From positions 48,631 to 112,630 of the IMG/VR virus record IMGVR_UViG_3300047319_000185: a stretch of DNA of 64,000 bases; one strand, 5' to 3'. The translations under genes and the position numbers were made by a program. This DNA comes from a virus. Below, piece by piece: positions 37,054-45,274 of this stretch (position 1 is the first letter of the stretch; every line of letters starts with the position of its first letter). Under the pieces are notes generated by a model that ran no database searches, was not told where the DNA came from, and saw only the letters and a list, made by a program, of their open reading frames with translations.

Positions 37054-37872
37054 ATGATCTACACCAGCAAGCACATCGGCGACAATGGCAGCAAGTCCAA
37101 GGTTCACGCGATGCCCGATGACAGTGTTGACGGGCACAAGGCGAAGTGCGGTCGCAAGGTGCAGTGGCTCAACAATGGTCTGTATGGCACTGACCATGAG
37201 ATCACCTGTCTCCCCTGCATCAAGGTCATGGAGCGTGAGGAGCGTAAGGCGAACACTGACAAGTTCATCGCCGAGTCGGATGCCCGCTTGGCTGCTGCGG
37301 GTATTAGCACTGAGGGAGAGAACATGCGCATTGTCGGCATTCAGAACTACAGCGGTGAGAACGTGTTCACCTGTACCAACTGTGTTGCCAGTAGCTCATG
37401 GGCACGGGATGTGTTCATGGGTGAGGATGTCGTGTGCTGCACATGTGGTGAGATGCTCGGTTATGCGGCTGATTTCAGCGCCGCGATTCGGGAGGACAAG
37501 GGTCGCAAGCTTGTTGCTGAAGAGGACCGTTGGTACATGCTGGACAAGGCTCATGGAGAGGCACTGAAGATGAACAGTGATCTGTACATGCTGGCGCTGG
37601 CAGAGCGTCATGAGACCATCACGGACAACCGGCTTTACCACACTCCGCTGAATCGCTGGGAATACCACATTCGCGGCCTGTACGTCTCTCTGCAAGCCAT
37701 TCCGGTTATCGACTGGGTTTGCTACAGGGTGACTAAGTCGGGCAATCCCAGTAAGTCATACGAGACATACGACCTTGTGGACGCCATTGCCACGTATGAG
37801 GCCATGATCGGTGAGCACATGCACTGGCTTGAGGTCGACAGGCTTGACCGTGAGTGGCACTACTCGCACTAG
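37054..37872 (+). CDS. Zinc-ribbon hypothetical protein
   Basis: A 272-residue protein. N-terminal part has a CGRKVQWLNNG...ITCLPCIKVMERE pattern like that at the start of the 38907 gene. A second ribbon FTCTNC...VVCCTCGEML lies at about 115-140. The C-terminal half is helical. GAGGAG site. Probably binds nucleic acid (inference). Confidence 0.65.
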   Translation: MIYTSKHIGDNGSKSKVHAMPDDSVDGHKAKCGRKVQWLNNGLYGTDHEITCLPCIKVMEREERKANTDKFIAESDARLAAAGISTEGENMRIVGIQNYSGENVFTCTNCVASSSWARDVFMGEDVVCCTCGEMLGYAADFSAAIREDKGRKLVAEEDRWYMLDKAHGEALKMNSDLYMLALAERHETITDNRLYHTPLNRWEYHIRGLYVSLQAIPVIDWVCYRVTKSGNPSKSYETYDLVDAIATYEAMIGEHMHWLEVDRLDREWHYSH

Positions 37873-37977
37873 ACAGACTTACCCCTTCCCTGCCTCTGAG
37901 CGGCGTTCTGAGCGCTTCTCAGGGGATGGGTGGGAGTATGTCCCAACTGTGTTGTTCGATCTTGTTAGGAGACAACT

Positions 37978-38451
37978 GTGTCCCTCTACACTGTCCGCTC
38001 GCGTGTCAGCCTCACTGGTAAGCCCATTCTGTCCAGCAAAATGGATGAGCAGGACCCTGCCAACATGCCCGTGCCGCTCGAATTCAAGAGTGCGATGGAA
38101 ATGCTGCACTGGTCACTAGCTAATGGTGTATTCGGTCGTGAGTTCTACGCCAATCGCTCTCCCCGCACTCCTGAGGAGATCCGTCTCCGTGATGGAGGGG
38201 ACGAATGGCGTGCCTATCGGGTAAGCGGTGACTGGCCTAAGTGGGAGCTGACCAACGAGAACTATGACGCCATGGTGAGTGCTGCCAAGCGTTACCGTGC
38301 GATCCTCCACTACTTCCGCGAGATTGAGCCTGAGTGGACGTACGTGGAAACCATTCACTACGCGGACAACAGCACCATGGTTTACGAGATCAATCGCAAT
38401 GGACAGATGCGCTCGCACATGACTGTCTCTCCGCACGGTGACATCTGCTAG
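37978..38451 (+). CDS. Hypothetical protein, GTG start
   Basis: A 157-residue protein from a GTG with AGGAG 6 nt upstream. Acidic and aromatic (WSLANGVFGREFYANRSPRTPEEIR). The word GATCTTGT(T/C)AG lies before it and also before the 40396 gene. Unknown. Confidence 0.65.
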   Translation: MSLYTVRSRVSLTGKPILSSKMDEQDPANMPVPLEFKSAMEMLHWSLANGVFGREFYANRSPRTPEEIRLRDGGDEWRAYRVSGDWPKWELTNENYDAMVSAAKRYRAILHYFREIEPEWTYVETIHYADNSTMVYEINRNGQMRSHMTVSPHGDIC

Positions 38452-38547
38452 TAACAGAACTCTTTGGGCATTCTCAGACTCTCTGAGTGTGTCCATGGGG
38501 GATTGTTGCCCCGACCCTGTTTCAACGTCGCAGAGGAGCACACAGCC

Positions 38548-38847
38548 ATGAACAACGCTGCCGCATTCCGCATGCTTGAGGGACGTCTCTCCGCACATGT
38601 CCAGCGGTTCAACGGCTATGACGTGAGCGCCAATGACTCCGATGAGCAGTATTTCCTTACCACGGAGAAACTGGCACTTGCCAAGGCTGCATTGGAGAGT
38701 GCCCCGGCATTCAAGGTCACGACGCTTGCCCGTTCGTTGGGTGATATCTACCGGACTGTCAAGCACAGCATGAGCGCTGCTGACCTCAAGCGCTGGAATG
38801 AGATCAATGAGACGTTGGAAGCTCTCTCGGACAAGTACGAGGGATAG
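38548..38847 (+). CDS. Helical hypothetical protein
   Basis: A 99-residue helical protein (MNNAAAFRMLEGRLSAHVQRF). The start follows GAGGAG; a longer frame from 38464 lacks a site. Unknown. Confidence 0.6.
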   Translation: MNNAAAFRMLEGRLSAHVQRFNGYDVSANDSDEQYFLTTEKLALAKAALESAPAFKVTTLARSLGDIYRTVKHSMSAADLKRWNEINETLEALSDKYEG

Positions 38848-38906
38848 CAGCGGAAACGTCAGCCAAGACAGCACAACAACACACAGCCGTCATGAAAGGA
38901 CACCTC

Positions 38907-40304
38907 ATGTCTGTCACCACGCTCGCTGCCGAGGAACTCACCGCCATGCTGTCCAGGATGACCTATTCCATGATCGGCAAGGGAAAGGCTATCCACCTGT
39001 CCAAGGCAGGAACCACCATGTGTGGCAAGTCTGTGGACCTGTACACAGTGAATCCGGCAGACTACCCCGCTTATGACATCTGCAAGCGGTGCATGGTCAC
39101 TGCTGAGAAGAACTACCGCATGGAGCGCAAGATTTCCTACGGTGTCATGCGTGACCAGGAATTGGACCGTATGACCTACGGTGGAAAGCCTTTCACTAAG
39201 GCTGAAGAGAACGCTGCAATTGAGGACGCGATGCAGTATGCGGGAAGGACTACGAATGCAAATATCGCCATTCTCACCGCAGACGGATTCGTTGAGTGCA
39301 CTCCCGAAATTCTGGAGAGCGCGCTGAATGGGCTTGTCACACCTAAGCGTGCCTGCGAGTGCTGCGGTACGGAGACAGAAGACTTCGGCGCTCCTGAGGT
39401 ACTCATGTGTGAGCCGTGTGAGGAGCGCCACTGTGAGGCTGATGGACAGTGCTCCTCCGGTGATGCTGATTGGGACCCTGAGATTCAGGTGATGCGTCAG
39501 TTGTTCCCTGAGTATTCCGATGAGCAGATTCGGGAGATTCTCGACCGTCCCGAATTCTCTTACCCGAATGAGAACGACTATGAGGATGCAGATGCATTCG
39601 AGTCGGGAATTCGGAATGCGAATGACACAGCGCGGGAAGAGGGATTCGCTATCTCTTCCCCTGAGTGGCTGGACTGCTTTCAGCGTTCCTATGAGTCCAT
39701 GCACATTGAGAATGAGGACCGACGCATCAATGCCGCATTTGAGGCAGAACAAGATGCCGAATTGACTGCACTTGACGCTGAGTACGACCGTCAGCAGCAC
39801 AACCCCATGGATGAGCGGCACGAGGAATATCTTGTGACCTATCCCTACATGGTTGGGGAGAATCTCGTGTACGCGTGCTGTGAGTCCGAAATCGGTCCTG
39901 TCTGTGAGCATCTGCGTGATGTGTCTGAGGAGTGGCACGTATTCGCCATGGGTGAATGGCACTCCATGATGTACGAGGGTTACGCGCCGATCTGCATTCT
40001 CATTGACGGTATTTACCAGGATGTTGATTATCGTCATCACGCTGGCGATTGCAACAACATGTGTGTCCTGGGTGATGAGACTCCGATGGAAGACACCATG
40101 AATGCTCCCGAAATGGTGGAGGCGCGTCTGTCCATTGAGGTTGACGGAATCACGGTTGATCTCGGATTCCACACATTCGAGATTCCCCCGCTGTGTGAGA
40201 AGTCCATTGCGACTCTCTACGGAGAGAAGTATGGGGAATGGAAGCGTCCCGGCATCGTTGAGTGGGATGACGTGCTGACTGTCACAGAGCAGTACGCACT
40301 TTAG
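38907..40304 (+). CDS. Large acidic zinc-ribbon protein
   Basis: A 465-residue protein, the largest of the GC-rich block. N-terminal (10-60) IHLSKAGTTMCGKSV...DICKRCM resembles the start of the 37054 gene. A CECCGTETEDFGAPEVLMCEPC ribbon lies near 155. The middle is very acidic (NEDRRINAAFEAEQDAELTALDAEYDRQQ), the C-terminus a beta-rich part. AAAGGA precedes the ATG. A long antisense frame is a shadow. Unknown function. Confidence 0.7.
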   Translation: MSVTTLAAEELTAMLSRMTYSMIGKGKAIHLSKAGTTMCGKSVDLYTVNPADYPAYDICKRCMVTAEKNYRMERKISYGVMRDQELDRMTYGGKPFTKAEENAAIEDAMQYAGRTTNANIAILTADGFVECTPEILESALNGLVTPKRACECCGTETEDFGAPEVLMCEPCEERHCEADGQCSSGDADWDPEIQVMRQLFPEYSDEQIREILDRPEFSYPNENDYEDADAFESGIRNANDTAREEGFAISSPEWLDCFQRSYESMHIENEDRRINAAFEAEQDAELTALDAEYDRQQHNPMDERHEEYLVTYPYMVGENLVYACCESEIGPVCEHLRDVSEEWHVFAMGEWHSMMYEGYAPICILIDGIYQDVDYRHHAGDCNNMCVLGDETPMEDTMNAPEMVEARLSIEVDGITVDLGFHTFEIPPLCEKSIATLYGEKYGEWKRPGIVEWDDVLTVTEQYAL

Positions 40305-40318
40305 AACGCCCGTAACAG

Positions 40319-40348
40319 CCCCTCTGCCGCTTGTACAGGGTGGAGGGG
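40319..40348 (+). terminator. Hairpin after the large acidic gene
   Basis: CCCCTC/GAGGGG (about 40318-40348) without a T-run. It may stabilise or partially end the transcript. Confidence 0.4.
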
Positions 40349-40395
40349 TCCCGTTGGTCCAACCACACAGTTTGATCTTGTCAGAGAGGCATACA

Positions 40396-40767
40396 ATGCA
40401 GTTCATCGTTACGGCACACCCTGAGGCATTCACTGATGTTGATGCCGCGCAGCAGTTCGCCGCGAATTTGGTCCGGGACACAGGAGAGACTCTCTATGTC
40501 CTTCCTGTCGGTAATCGGATGCCAGGTTTCAAGGTTGAGAACGTCGGAATCATGGTGACGTTGGAAGAGGGAGAGGAGACTGAGCAGACAGAGCAGGAAT
40601 GGCAAAAGGAATTCGCCTCTGCTCTGGCAGTCGATATGAAGTTTGGTGGTGTGCCCAAGGCACGTGCTGTCAGGCTTTACCGTGATGCATTCCATTGCAG
40701 CCTTGCAGAGTCGCTTATGGCGATTGACATTGCAATCGGGGAACTGAATGCAGGAGAGGACATCTGA
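40396..40767 (+). CDS. Hypothetical protein
   Basis: A 123-residue protein starting MQFIVTAHPEAFTDV. Beta-alpha first half, acidic linker (LEEGEETEQTEQEW), helical second half. GAGAGG site. Stop overlaps the next start (TGATG). Confidence 0.65.
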   Translation: MQFIVTAHPEAFTDVDAAQQFAANLVRDTGETLYVLPVGNRMPGFKVENVGIMVTLEEGEETEQTEQEWQKEFASALAVDMKFGGVPKARAVRLYRDAFHCSLAESLMAIDIAIGELNAGEDI

Positions 40768-40943
40768 TGGATGAACAGGACTATTGGGACAGCGTCCATG
40801 CCGAACAGGACGATAACGATTATTGGGGTGAGATGGACGCTGAAGCGGTATACGCAGAGGAAATGGAAATGCTGAATCGTCACGTTGCCAATTGCACAAA
40901 GGCAGAACGTGACGAATACTGCAAGATCTGCATGGAGTACTGA
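40767..40943 (+). CDS. 58-residue acidic protein with CxxC-type end
   Basis: MDEQDYWDSVHAEQDDND... very acidic, then HVANC...EYCKICMEY. The overlapped start suggests coupled translation. An acidic small protein may mimic DNA or bind basic partners, but there is no proof. Confidence 0.55.
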   Translation: MDEQDYWDSVHAEQDDNDYWGEMDAEAVYAEEMEMLNRHVANCTKAERDEYCKICMEY

Positions 40944-40944
40944 C

Positions 40945-41091
40945 ATGTGGAATATGTGTACATGTAGGTCTCGCCGAATTCGTGGGTGGCGAAGTGTCCG
41001 TTGCTCCTACTTGGCTGACCATGTCCAGAGAAGCAAGTGGCACTGCGACAACACAAATACTGGCTACATTTGGCTAGTGCGAAAGAGATAG
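40945..41091 (+). CDS. 48-residue basic Cys-rich protein
   Basis: MWNMCTCRSRRIRGWRSVRC... starts 1 bp past the previous stop. It is as basic as its neighbour is acidic. Possible nucleic-acid binding. Confidence 0.5.
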   Translation: MWNMCTCRSRRIRGWRSVRCSYLADHVQRSKWHCDNTNTGYIWLVRKR

Positions 41092-41200
41092 AACAGATCT
41101 GTATGCCTTTAGGGGTGCTGTAGGGCTTTCTGAGAGCCTCGCAGCATCTCTATGGACAGACAGTCCAGCCATAGCCTGAAACAGCCTGAGAGGGGCCGTT

Positions 41201-41284
41201 GTGTTCGTTCTGATGTTCATCTCGTCATTCAGCTTGGCCAGTGCTTACTACATCGGCCGTAACCACGGAAGGCAGGGGAAATGA
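41201..41284 (+). CDS. 27-residue membrane peptide, GTG start
   Basis: FVLMFISSFSLASAYYIGRNHGR: one membrane span plus a basic tail. GAGAGG upstream. Its stop overlaps the next ATG (ATGA). Confidence 0.45.
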   Translation: MFVLMFISSFSLASAYYIGRNHGRQGK

Positions 41285-41385
41285 ATCCAGTACTGGAGTC
41301 TGTCCTGTATTACCTGGGCGCATGTGCAGTGACAGCGATCCTGTGGATTATCGGTGTGGCTCTGATCAAGAGGAGCGGGAAATGA
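41281..41385 (+). CDS. 34-residue membrane peptide
   Basis: MNPVLESVLYYLGACAVTAILWIIGVALIKRSGK in short: one span, basic tail. Start and stop both overlap neighbours, and the three genes 41201-41621 are translationally coupled. Confidence 0.5.
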   Translation: MNPVLESVLYYLGACAVTAILWIIGVALIKRSGK

Positions 41386-41621
41386 ATGCGTGGATTTACG
41401 ACGGATTCAAAGACCAGTATTTCTATGTGTGGGAGGGATTCACTGGCTACGTACGTGAGAACCCTGATCACACGTGGTCTGCCTGTGTGTGGTTGGGTGA
41501 CGAGAAGATCAGCCTCAGCCATCCCAAAGAGTCCATGACAGAGGCCATGGTGTACGCTGGTGATGCCATGTGGGATTGGCAGAGCCAGTCTGAGAGGATG
41601 ATGTCTCGGCTGTACGTCTGA
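41382..41621 (+). CDS. Hypothetical protein
   Basis: A 79-residue protein (MNAWIYDGFKDQYFYVWEGF), Trp-rich, probably a compact beta domain. GGAGCGGG lies 5 nt upstream in the previous gene. Confidence 0.6.
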   Translation: MNAWIYDGFKDQYFYVWEGFTGYVRENPDHTWSACVWLGDEKISLSHPKESMTEAMVYAGDAMWDWQSQSERMMSRLYV

Positions 41622-41630
41622 CCAGCAGAG

Positions 41631-41659
41631 TTGACCAGAAGATGAAAGTTTGGTAGTCT
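41631..41659 (+). promoter_or_regulatory. Promoter giving a leaderless transcript
   Basis: TTGACC (41631-41636), 17-bp spacer, TAGTCT (41654-41659). The ATG of a 12-codon frame lies only 5 nt past the -10 box. Confidence 0.7.
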
Positions 41660-41664
41660 CTGGT

Positions 41665-41703
41665 ATGTCGAAGCATTACCGTCGAAAAGCAGTTAAGTAC
41701 TAA
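41665..41703 (+). CDS. 12-residue leader peptide, leaderless
   Basis: MSKHYRRKAVKY, rich in Lys, Arg and Tyr. The transcript would begin at or next to its ATG. Two hairpins follow before the gene at 41827, as in attenuator leaders. Confidence 0.45.
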   Translation: MSKHYRRKAVKY

Positions 41704-41712
41704 AAAACAAGA

Positions 41713-41751
41713 TAGAGAGTTAGGGTTAAATGACTAAACCTTAACTCTCTA
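41713..41751 (+). terminator. Attenuator-like hairpin
   Basis: TAGAGAGTTA/TAACTCTCTA extended by GGTT/AACC, then TTTCTGTTT. It could end the leader transcript. Confidence 0.6.
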
Positions 41752-41770
41752 TTTCTGTTTATCTTTTCTT

Positions 41771-41799
41771 TTAAATTAAGAGAAAAACTCTTAATTTAA
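41771..41799 (+). other. Perfect 12-bp inverted repeat
   Basis: TTAAATTAAGAG and CTCTTAATTTAA with a 5-nt loop, 30 bp before the ATG at 41827. It could be a second stem of an attenuator or an operator. Confidence 0.55.
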
Positions 41800-41826
41800 A
41801 TCAGAGGGTAAATAGGAGGAGAAAAG

Positions 41827-42024
41827 ATGTATTCCTGTTACATTCATTACGATAGTGGAAGAACCTCTAAACTGACTGAAATTGACAAGTTGGATGTTGA
41901 TAAGATTATCTACAGTAAAGAGAACACTCAAATCATCACACAGCATTCTCCCAATGGAGATATAACTGTTATTGATATGAGTAAGGTTTACCTGATTGAA
42001 TTTCTCTGGGAGGAAAAGAAGTAG
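41827..42024 (+). CDS. AT-rich cassette protein 1
   Basis: A 65-residue protein. The end 'MSKVYLIEFLWEE' matches 'LANVCLIEFSEVVE' in the next gene, so both belong to one small family (beta domain). AGGAGG site. AT-rich codon use differs from the neighbours. Confidence 0.65.
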   Translation: MYSCYIHYDSGRTSKLTEIDKLDVDKIIYSKENTQIITQHSPNGDITVIDMSKVYLIEFLWEEKK

Positions 42025-42260
42025 TGAAAAACTATAAGGTAAAGATTTATCTTAGTGATTTCTCTTTTACCATAACAGCAACCCTTAGTACAGAAGGAAT
42101 AAGCCAACTACTTGATGCCATTTACAGTAACAGGACTAGTAAATGGAGAAAGAAGACAACCTTTACTGTTACATCCTCTGGTAGTGATCCCAGTTTTTCA
42201 TTTCCTCTGGCAAATGTTTGTCTGATTGAGTTCTCTGAAGTTGTTGAAGGAGAGAAGTAA
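42024..42260 (+). CDS. AT-rich cassette protein 2, GTG start
   Basis: A 78-residue protein from a GTG that overlaps the previous stop. MKNYKVKIYLSDFSFTITATLS then a helix (EGISQLLDAIYSN) and a strand ending CLIEFSE. Paralogue of the gene before it. Confidence 0.65.
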   Translation: MKNYKVKIYLSDFSFTITATLSTEGISQLLDAIYSNRTSKWRKKTTFTVTSSGSDPSFSFPLANVCLIEFSEVVEGEK

Positions 42261-42469
42261 TGAGTACTGAAATTCCTGAGATTCCGTCATTTCCTCTGGA
42301 TTTGAACGAATTCGAGATAGCAACTCTGTTGGATGCTCTTATTGAGTATCGCAATAAGGTTGGTTATGAGGAAGAGAGCAAGTACAACTACCGGGTACTC
42401 AGGCTATACACTAAGGTTCGTAAGTTCCGTCGACTGACTCGTGAAATGGAAACTAATGAAAATGGGTGA
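42260..42469 (+). CDS. AT-rich cassette protein 3
   Basis: A 69-residue protein: FPLDLNEFEIATLLDALIEYRNKVGYEEESKYNYRVLRLYTKV. The 'L-x-x-x-E-I-x-x-L-L-D-A-L' helix recalls that of the next gene (LTRDQIRLIRGALFVI). Overlaps the preceding stop. Confidence 0.65.
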   Translation: MSTEIPEIPSFPLDLNEFEIATLLDALIEYRNKVGYEEESKYNYRVLRLYTKVRKFRRLTREMETNENG

Positions 42470-42689
42470 CATTCCTGTTCCTCTGGTTCTCACAAGGGAT
42501 CAGATCAGGTTGATCCGTGGTGCTCTGTTTGTCATCAATGACTCCTGCTTTAATTGGACCGTTGATATTGTCAAGGACATTGCAGAGGTTGTTGAACTGA
42601 TCGATCATGCCGAAGACAGGGCAACAATCAACAACGCCAAGTTGGTAAAGCCTACACTCTGGCAAGAGATCATTGACTCACTCGCTTAG
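42456..42689 (+). CDS. Hypothetical protein
   Basis: A 77-residue protein (MKMGDIPVPLVLTRDQIRLIRGALFVIND). Start uncertain (GTG 42441, ATG 42456 or 42462). Helical; distant relative of the previous gene by its 'VPLVLTRDQIRLIRGAL' segment. Overlaps it by 14 bp. Confidence 0.55.
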   Translation: MKMGDIPVPLVLTRDQIRLIRGALFVINDSCFNWTVDIVKDIAEVVELIDHAEDRATINNAKLVKPTLWQEIIDSLA

Positions 42690-42706
42690 CCCTACCGCTA
42701 GACCCT

Positions 42707-42750
42707 AAAGACCCTCTAGAACGGCTAGAAATGGCCTCTAGAGGGTCTTT
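42707..42750 (+). terminator. Terminator hairpin
   Basis: A perfect 14-bp stem (42707-42720 with 42737-42750), last four bases TTTT in the stem. It ends the cassette operon. Confidence 0.75.
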
Positions 42751-42829
42751 GGCGTTACGGGTGGACTCCAGGACCAACTGAGGTCTGTGAGGCTCTCAGA
42801 GAGGCCGTAGAATCAGTTTGGTTCAGGAC

Positions 42830-42858
42830 TTGACCTCCCTGCGGTCGGCAGGTAGTGT
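42830..42858 (+). promoter_or_regulatory. Promoter
   Basis: TTGACC (42830-42835), 17-bp spacer, TAGTGT (42853-42858). It gives a leader of about 125 nt before the gene at 42991, with a long hairpin. Confidence 0.7.
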
Positions 42859-42922
42859 TCTGGTTGTAGGGAAGAACACGGCGGGACAGAGAGTCTAGTA
42901 ACACTTTGTTCTAGTGGCTGCT

Positions 42923-42967
42923 TACCTTCTACAGGGACTGGCTAAATACCTCTCTGTAGCGGGTAAG
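42923..42967 (+). other. Long leader hairpin
   Basis: CTTACC and CTACAG pair with CTGTAG and GGTAAG in two stacked stems. It lies 24 bp before the ATG, close to the GGAGGAG site, and may regulate translation. Confidence 0.5.
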
Positions 42968-42990
42968 GAACTACTAGTGGAGGAGTAGTA

Positions 42991-43293
42991 ATGCAGATTG
43001 TCTATCGCAACAAGGTTGACCACGTCTCGCATGATGTGGTTGACTCTCAGGTATGGCACTGGGAAGAGGGTGGAGAGATCATCTCTGACGCTGTTGCTCA
43101 GACTATTGCGTCATGGTGGCACTATCCAAGCTCTCCGAACAGCACTGCACTCAGTACGATGGGTGCTGTGACTGTGGACATGCACATCAGGGATTTTGCT
43201 GATGTAGGTGAGTATCTGTCGGCAGGCGAAGCGGACGCTCTTGAACTTGACGCGCTTGAGGCATACATTGTCTCAAAGCAGGATGACGAGTAA
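42991..43293 (+). CDS. Acidic hypothetical protein
   Basis: A 100-residue protein (MQIVYRNKVDHVSHDVVDSQVWHW), acidic C-terminus (AGEADALELDALEAYIV). GGAGGAG site. Unknown function. Confidence 0.65.
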   Translation: MQIVYRNKVDHVSHDVVDSQVWHWEEGGEIISDAVAQTIASWWHYPSSPNSTALSTMGAVTVDMHIRDFADVGEYLSAGEADALELDALEAYIVSKQDDE

Positions 43294-43306
43294 TTCGGTT
43301 GAATTT

Positions 43307-43339
43307 CCTATTAGGGATATCTTAGGAATTCCTAATAGG
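43307..43339 (+). other. Inverted repeat CCTATTAGG/CCTAATAGG
   Basis: A perfect 9-bp pair with a 15-nt loop between two genes. AT-rich surroundings with TTCGGTTGAATT and TTCGGTGAATT direct copies on either side suggest a protein-binding site or transcription pause. Confidence 0.5.
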
Positions 43340-43377
43340 TTATTCGGTGAATTACCGACAAAGATATGAGGAGAATT

Positions 43378-44034
43378 ATGTCTTACGAAAGTGCATCTGT
43401 CATTAGTGCTGCTGAGTATCTTGACGAGTACTGCGAATTCGGTAACTGGCGCGATAAGGTCAACCTCAAGACTCTGCGTATGTCTAGTATGACTGACTGC
43501 ATTCTGGGCCAGGTTTACGGTGACTACAACGTGGCTGAGGCTGTTCTTAATCGGGCCTCTAGTGATGACGAGTGGGACAACGTTTCGGAGGCTTTCGAGT
43601 CTTTCCAGGATGCATGGATTGAGTATCTGAAGCCTTTCCAGAAGGATTACCTTGTCACGGGTTCTGAGTGGATTTATCAGAACATCAATGGACAGAATCC
43701 TGTTCGGCTGCATCACACTGTCATGCTTGGAACTGTTAATTATGTAGTGTTCTCGCATGTGGGCCAGGAAATGCAGATTAGGACTGAGGCTGCTTTCCGC
43801 AAGACTTTCAAGCCTAAGCCTGAGATTGTCTACGTTGAGGGACAGCTTTATATTGGTAAGGACAAGGCTGTGCTTATGTATGGTGCCAAGATTTACTATG
43901 GCAAGCCAGGATTCTACTACCTCAATGACACTCTCTACGGTAGTCTAGAGTACTTTGAGAAGGAGCATGGTCCTCTTAAGCCCATTGAGGCAGTGAAGAA
44001 TGACGGTAAGCCTGTTATTGCCAAGATTGGTTAA
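43378..44034 (+). CDS. Hypothetical protein
   Basis: A 218-residue protein. N-terminal half helical and acidic (DDEWDNVSEAFESFQDAWIEYL), C-terminal half beta-rich with KPKPEIVYVEGQLYIGKDKAVLMYGAKIYYGKPGFYY repeats. GAGGAG site. Unknown. Confidence 0.7.
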   Translation: MSYESASVISAAEYLDEYCEFGNWRDKVNLKTLRMSSMTDCILGQVYGDYNVAEAVLNRASSDDEWDNVSEAFESFQDAWIEYLKPFQKDYLVTGSEWIYQNINGQNPVRLHHTVMLGTVNYVVFSHVGQEMQIRTEAAFRKTFKPKPEIVYVEGQLYIGKDKAVLMYGAKIYYGKPGFYYLNDTLYGSLEYFEKEHGPLKPIEAVKNDGKPVIAKIG

Positions 44035-44047
44035 TTGCACCTGAGTT

Positions 44048-44088
44048 GTCATAGGAAATCACTTCGTTGTGCGGAGTGTGTTCCTATG
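44048..44088 (+). terminator. Terminator hairpin
   Basis: TCATAGGAA/TTCCTATGA (9 bp) followed by TTTCTCT. Confidence 0.65.
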
Positions 44089-44119
44089 ATTTCTCTGGCC
44101 CAATTAATCAGGGAGAATA

Positions 44120-44458
44120 ATGAGAATCAGCATGGAAATTCCCGATACCCTTGTTACTGTGGCAGATGTCACGAATCACAAGGGAAATCCTGAGAGCATC
44201 ATTGCAGTACTGGGTATTCCTCTCCTGTATTTCAATGGTGCTGGAGAGCGTAAGTACAACGAGGCAAATCCTGAGTATGACTGGCGCAGGGATAACAGTG
44301 ATTGGGAGGAGCACGTGAAGTATGTGCTTGCCCGAACCATCACAAAGCTTTTGTTGGCAGATGAGACTATAGCTGATAACTTTCAGCTTGAACCCGTATG
44401 CGGTCGGGAGATCAGCTACAATCCGTCGATTGAGTATGTTCGAGAGGACAACAACTGA
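44120..44458 (+). CDS. Hypothetical protein
   Basis: A 112-residue protein (MRISMEIPDTLVTVADVTNHKGN). Mixed alpha/beta, acidic. Stop overlaps next start (TGATG). Confidence 0.6.
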   Translation: MRISMEIPDTLVTVADVTNHKGNPESIIAVLGIPLLYFNGAGERKYNEANPEYDWRRDNSDWEEHVKYVLARTITKLLLADETIADNFQLEPVCGREISYNPSIEYVREDNN

Positions 44459-44859
44459 TGTACAAGTTCACTGCTCAGGACATGGATCAGCTTTGCTCCA
44501 ATGGCGCGAATTGGGGAGAATGGGCACGCGTTCAGCAGGATGAGGATGGACGCTGGGATGTCATGGGAGAGACTGGTGAGGAAATCAACTACGATTTCAA
44601 GCACGCTCACTGGCTTGAGGACAATTGGGCGAATGTTGTGCTTGCCAAGATGTTTCTTGATCAGGAGGGTTACACCTATCAAGTTCTCTACGACAATGCA
44701 GACAACACTTCGGGGTGGTGGTTTGAGAGGCTGCACCACGTCTCAGAGCGCATCTCAGCCACTGCGGAGGGTCGGGTGGCACTCTTGGAGCTTGCAGAGA
44801 TGCTGAGGCGTCAGAACACCGGTTACGTGATTCTGACGGACTTCTCTCGCATCCGTTGA
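44458..44859 (+). CDS. Hypothetical protein
   Basis: A 133-residue, Trp- and Asp-rich protein (MYKFTAQDMDQLCSNGANWGEWARV), helical C-terminus. Coupled to the preceding gene. Unknown. Confidence 0.6.
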   Translation: MYKFTAQDMDQLCSNGANWGEWARVQQDEDGRWDVMGETGEEINYDFKHAHWLEDNWANVVLAKMFLDQEGYTYQVLYDNADNTSGWWFERLHHVSERISATAEGRVALLELAEMLRRQNTGYVILTDFSRIR

Positions 44860-44890
44860 CAACGGACTAGGAACCAGCTAGGTTGAGGTT

Positions 44891-45193
44891 ATGGAAGAGA
44901 TCGCAGTACGTGAGTACAGGATTTGGCTTGAGACTGGTGACCTCATGGGTTGCGCCAGTATCTATAAGCGTCGTGCATGGTGGACTGTAGAACTTGATCC
45001 GTTCTTGCATACTGAGAAAGTCAGGACTAAGGGCTTCCGCAGTGAGTCCGAAGCTGATAGCTTTGCACAGGAAACAGCCGAGAGGTACATGGCTGAGGCT
45101 ATCGAGTGGGAGCGTGAGCACTGCAAGGAAATGGACTGTGAAGATGACCATGACTATGCAGAGTCCTACAGTATTCAGATAGTTGAGAGCTAG
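44891..45193 (+). CDS. Hypothetical acidic protein
   Basis: A 100-residue protein. REYRIWLETGDLMGCASIYKRRAWWTVEL (beta), then a glutamate-rich helix. GAGG site. Unknown. Confidence 0.6.
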   Translation: MEEIAVREYRIWLETGDLMGCASIYKRRAWWTVELDPFLHTEKVRTKGFRSESEADSFAQETAERYMAEAIEWEREHCKEMDCEDDHDYAESYSIQIVES

Positions 45194-45274
45194 AAAGCTT
45201 TACTGATTCAGGGCTTGAAATCCTTGGATCGGTATGGTTTCCTAGACACAGGAAACAGACCAGAGGGAGTTAAG

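Noticed and set aside
38116-38874. 252-codon minus-strand frame
   Set aside because: Antisense to two well-supported plus-strand genes; no ribosome site or domain.
38859-40481. 540-codon open frame on the minus strand
   Set aside because: It is antisense to the plus-strand gene 38907-40304, which has a ribosome site, co-directional neighbours and natural acidic composition. The antisense translation is rich in Cys, His and Leu without domains.
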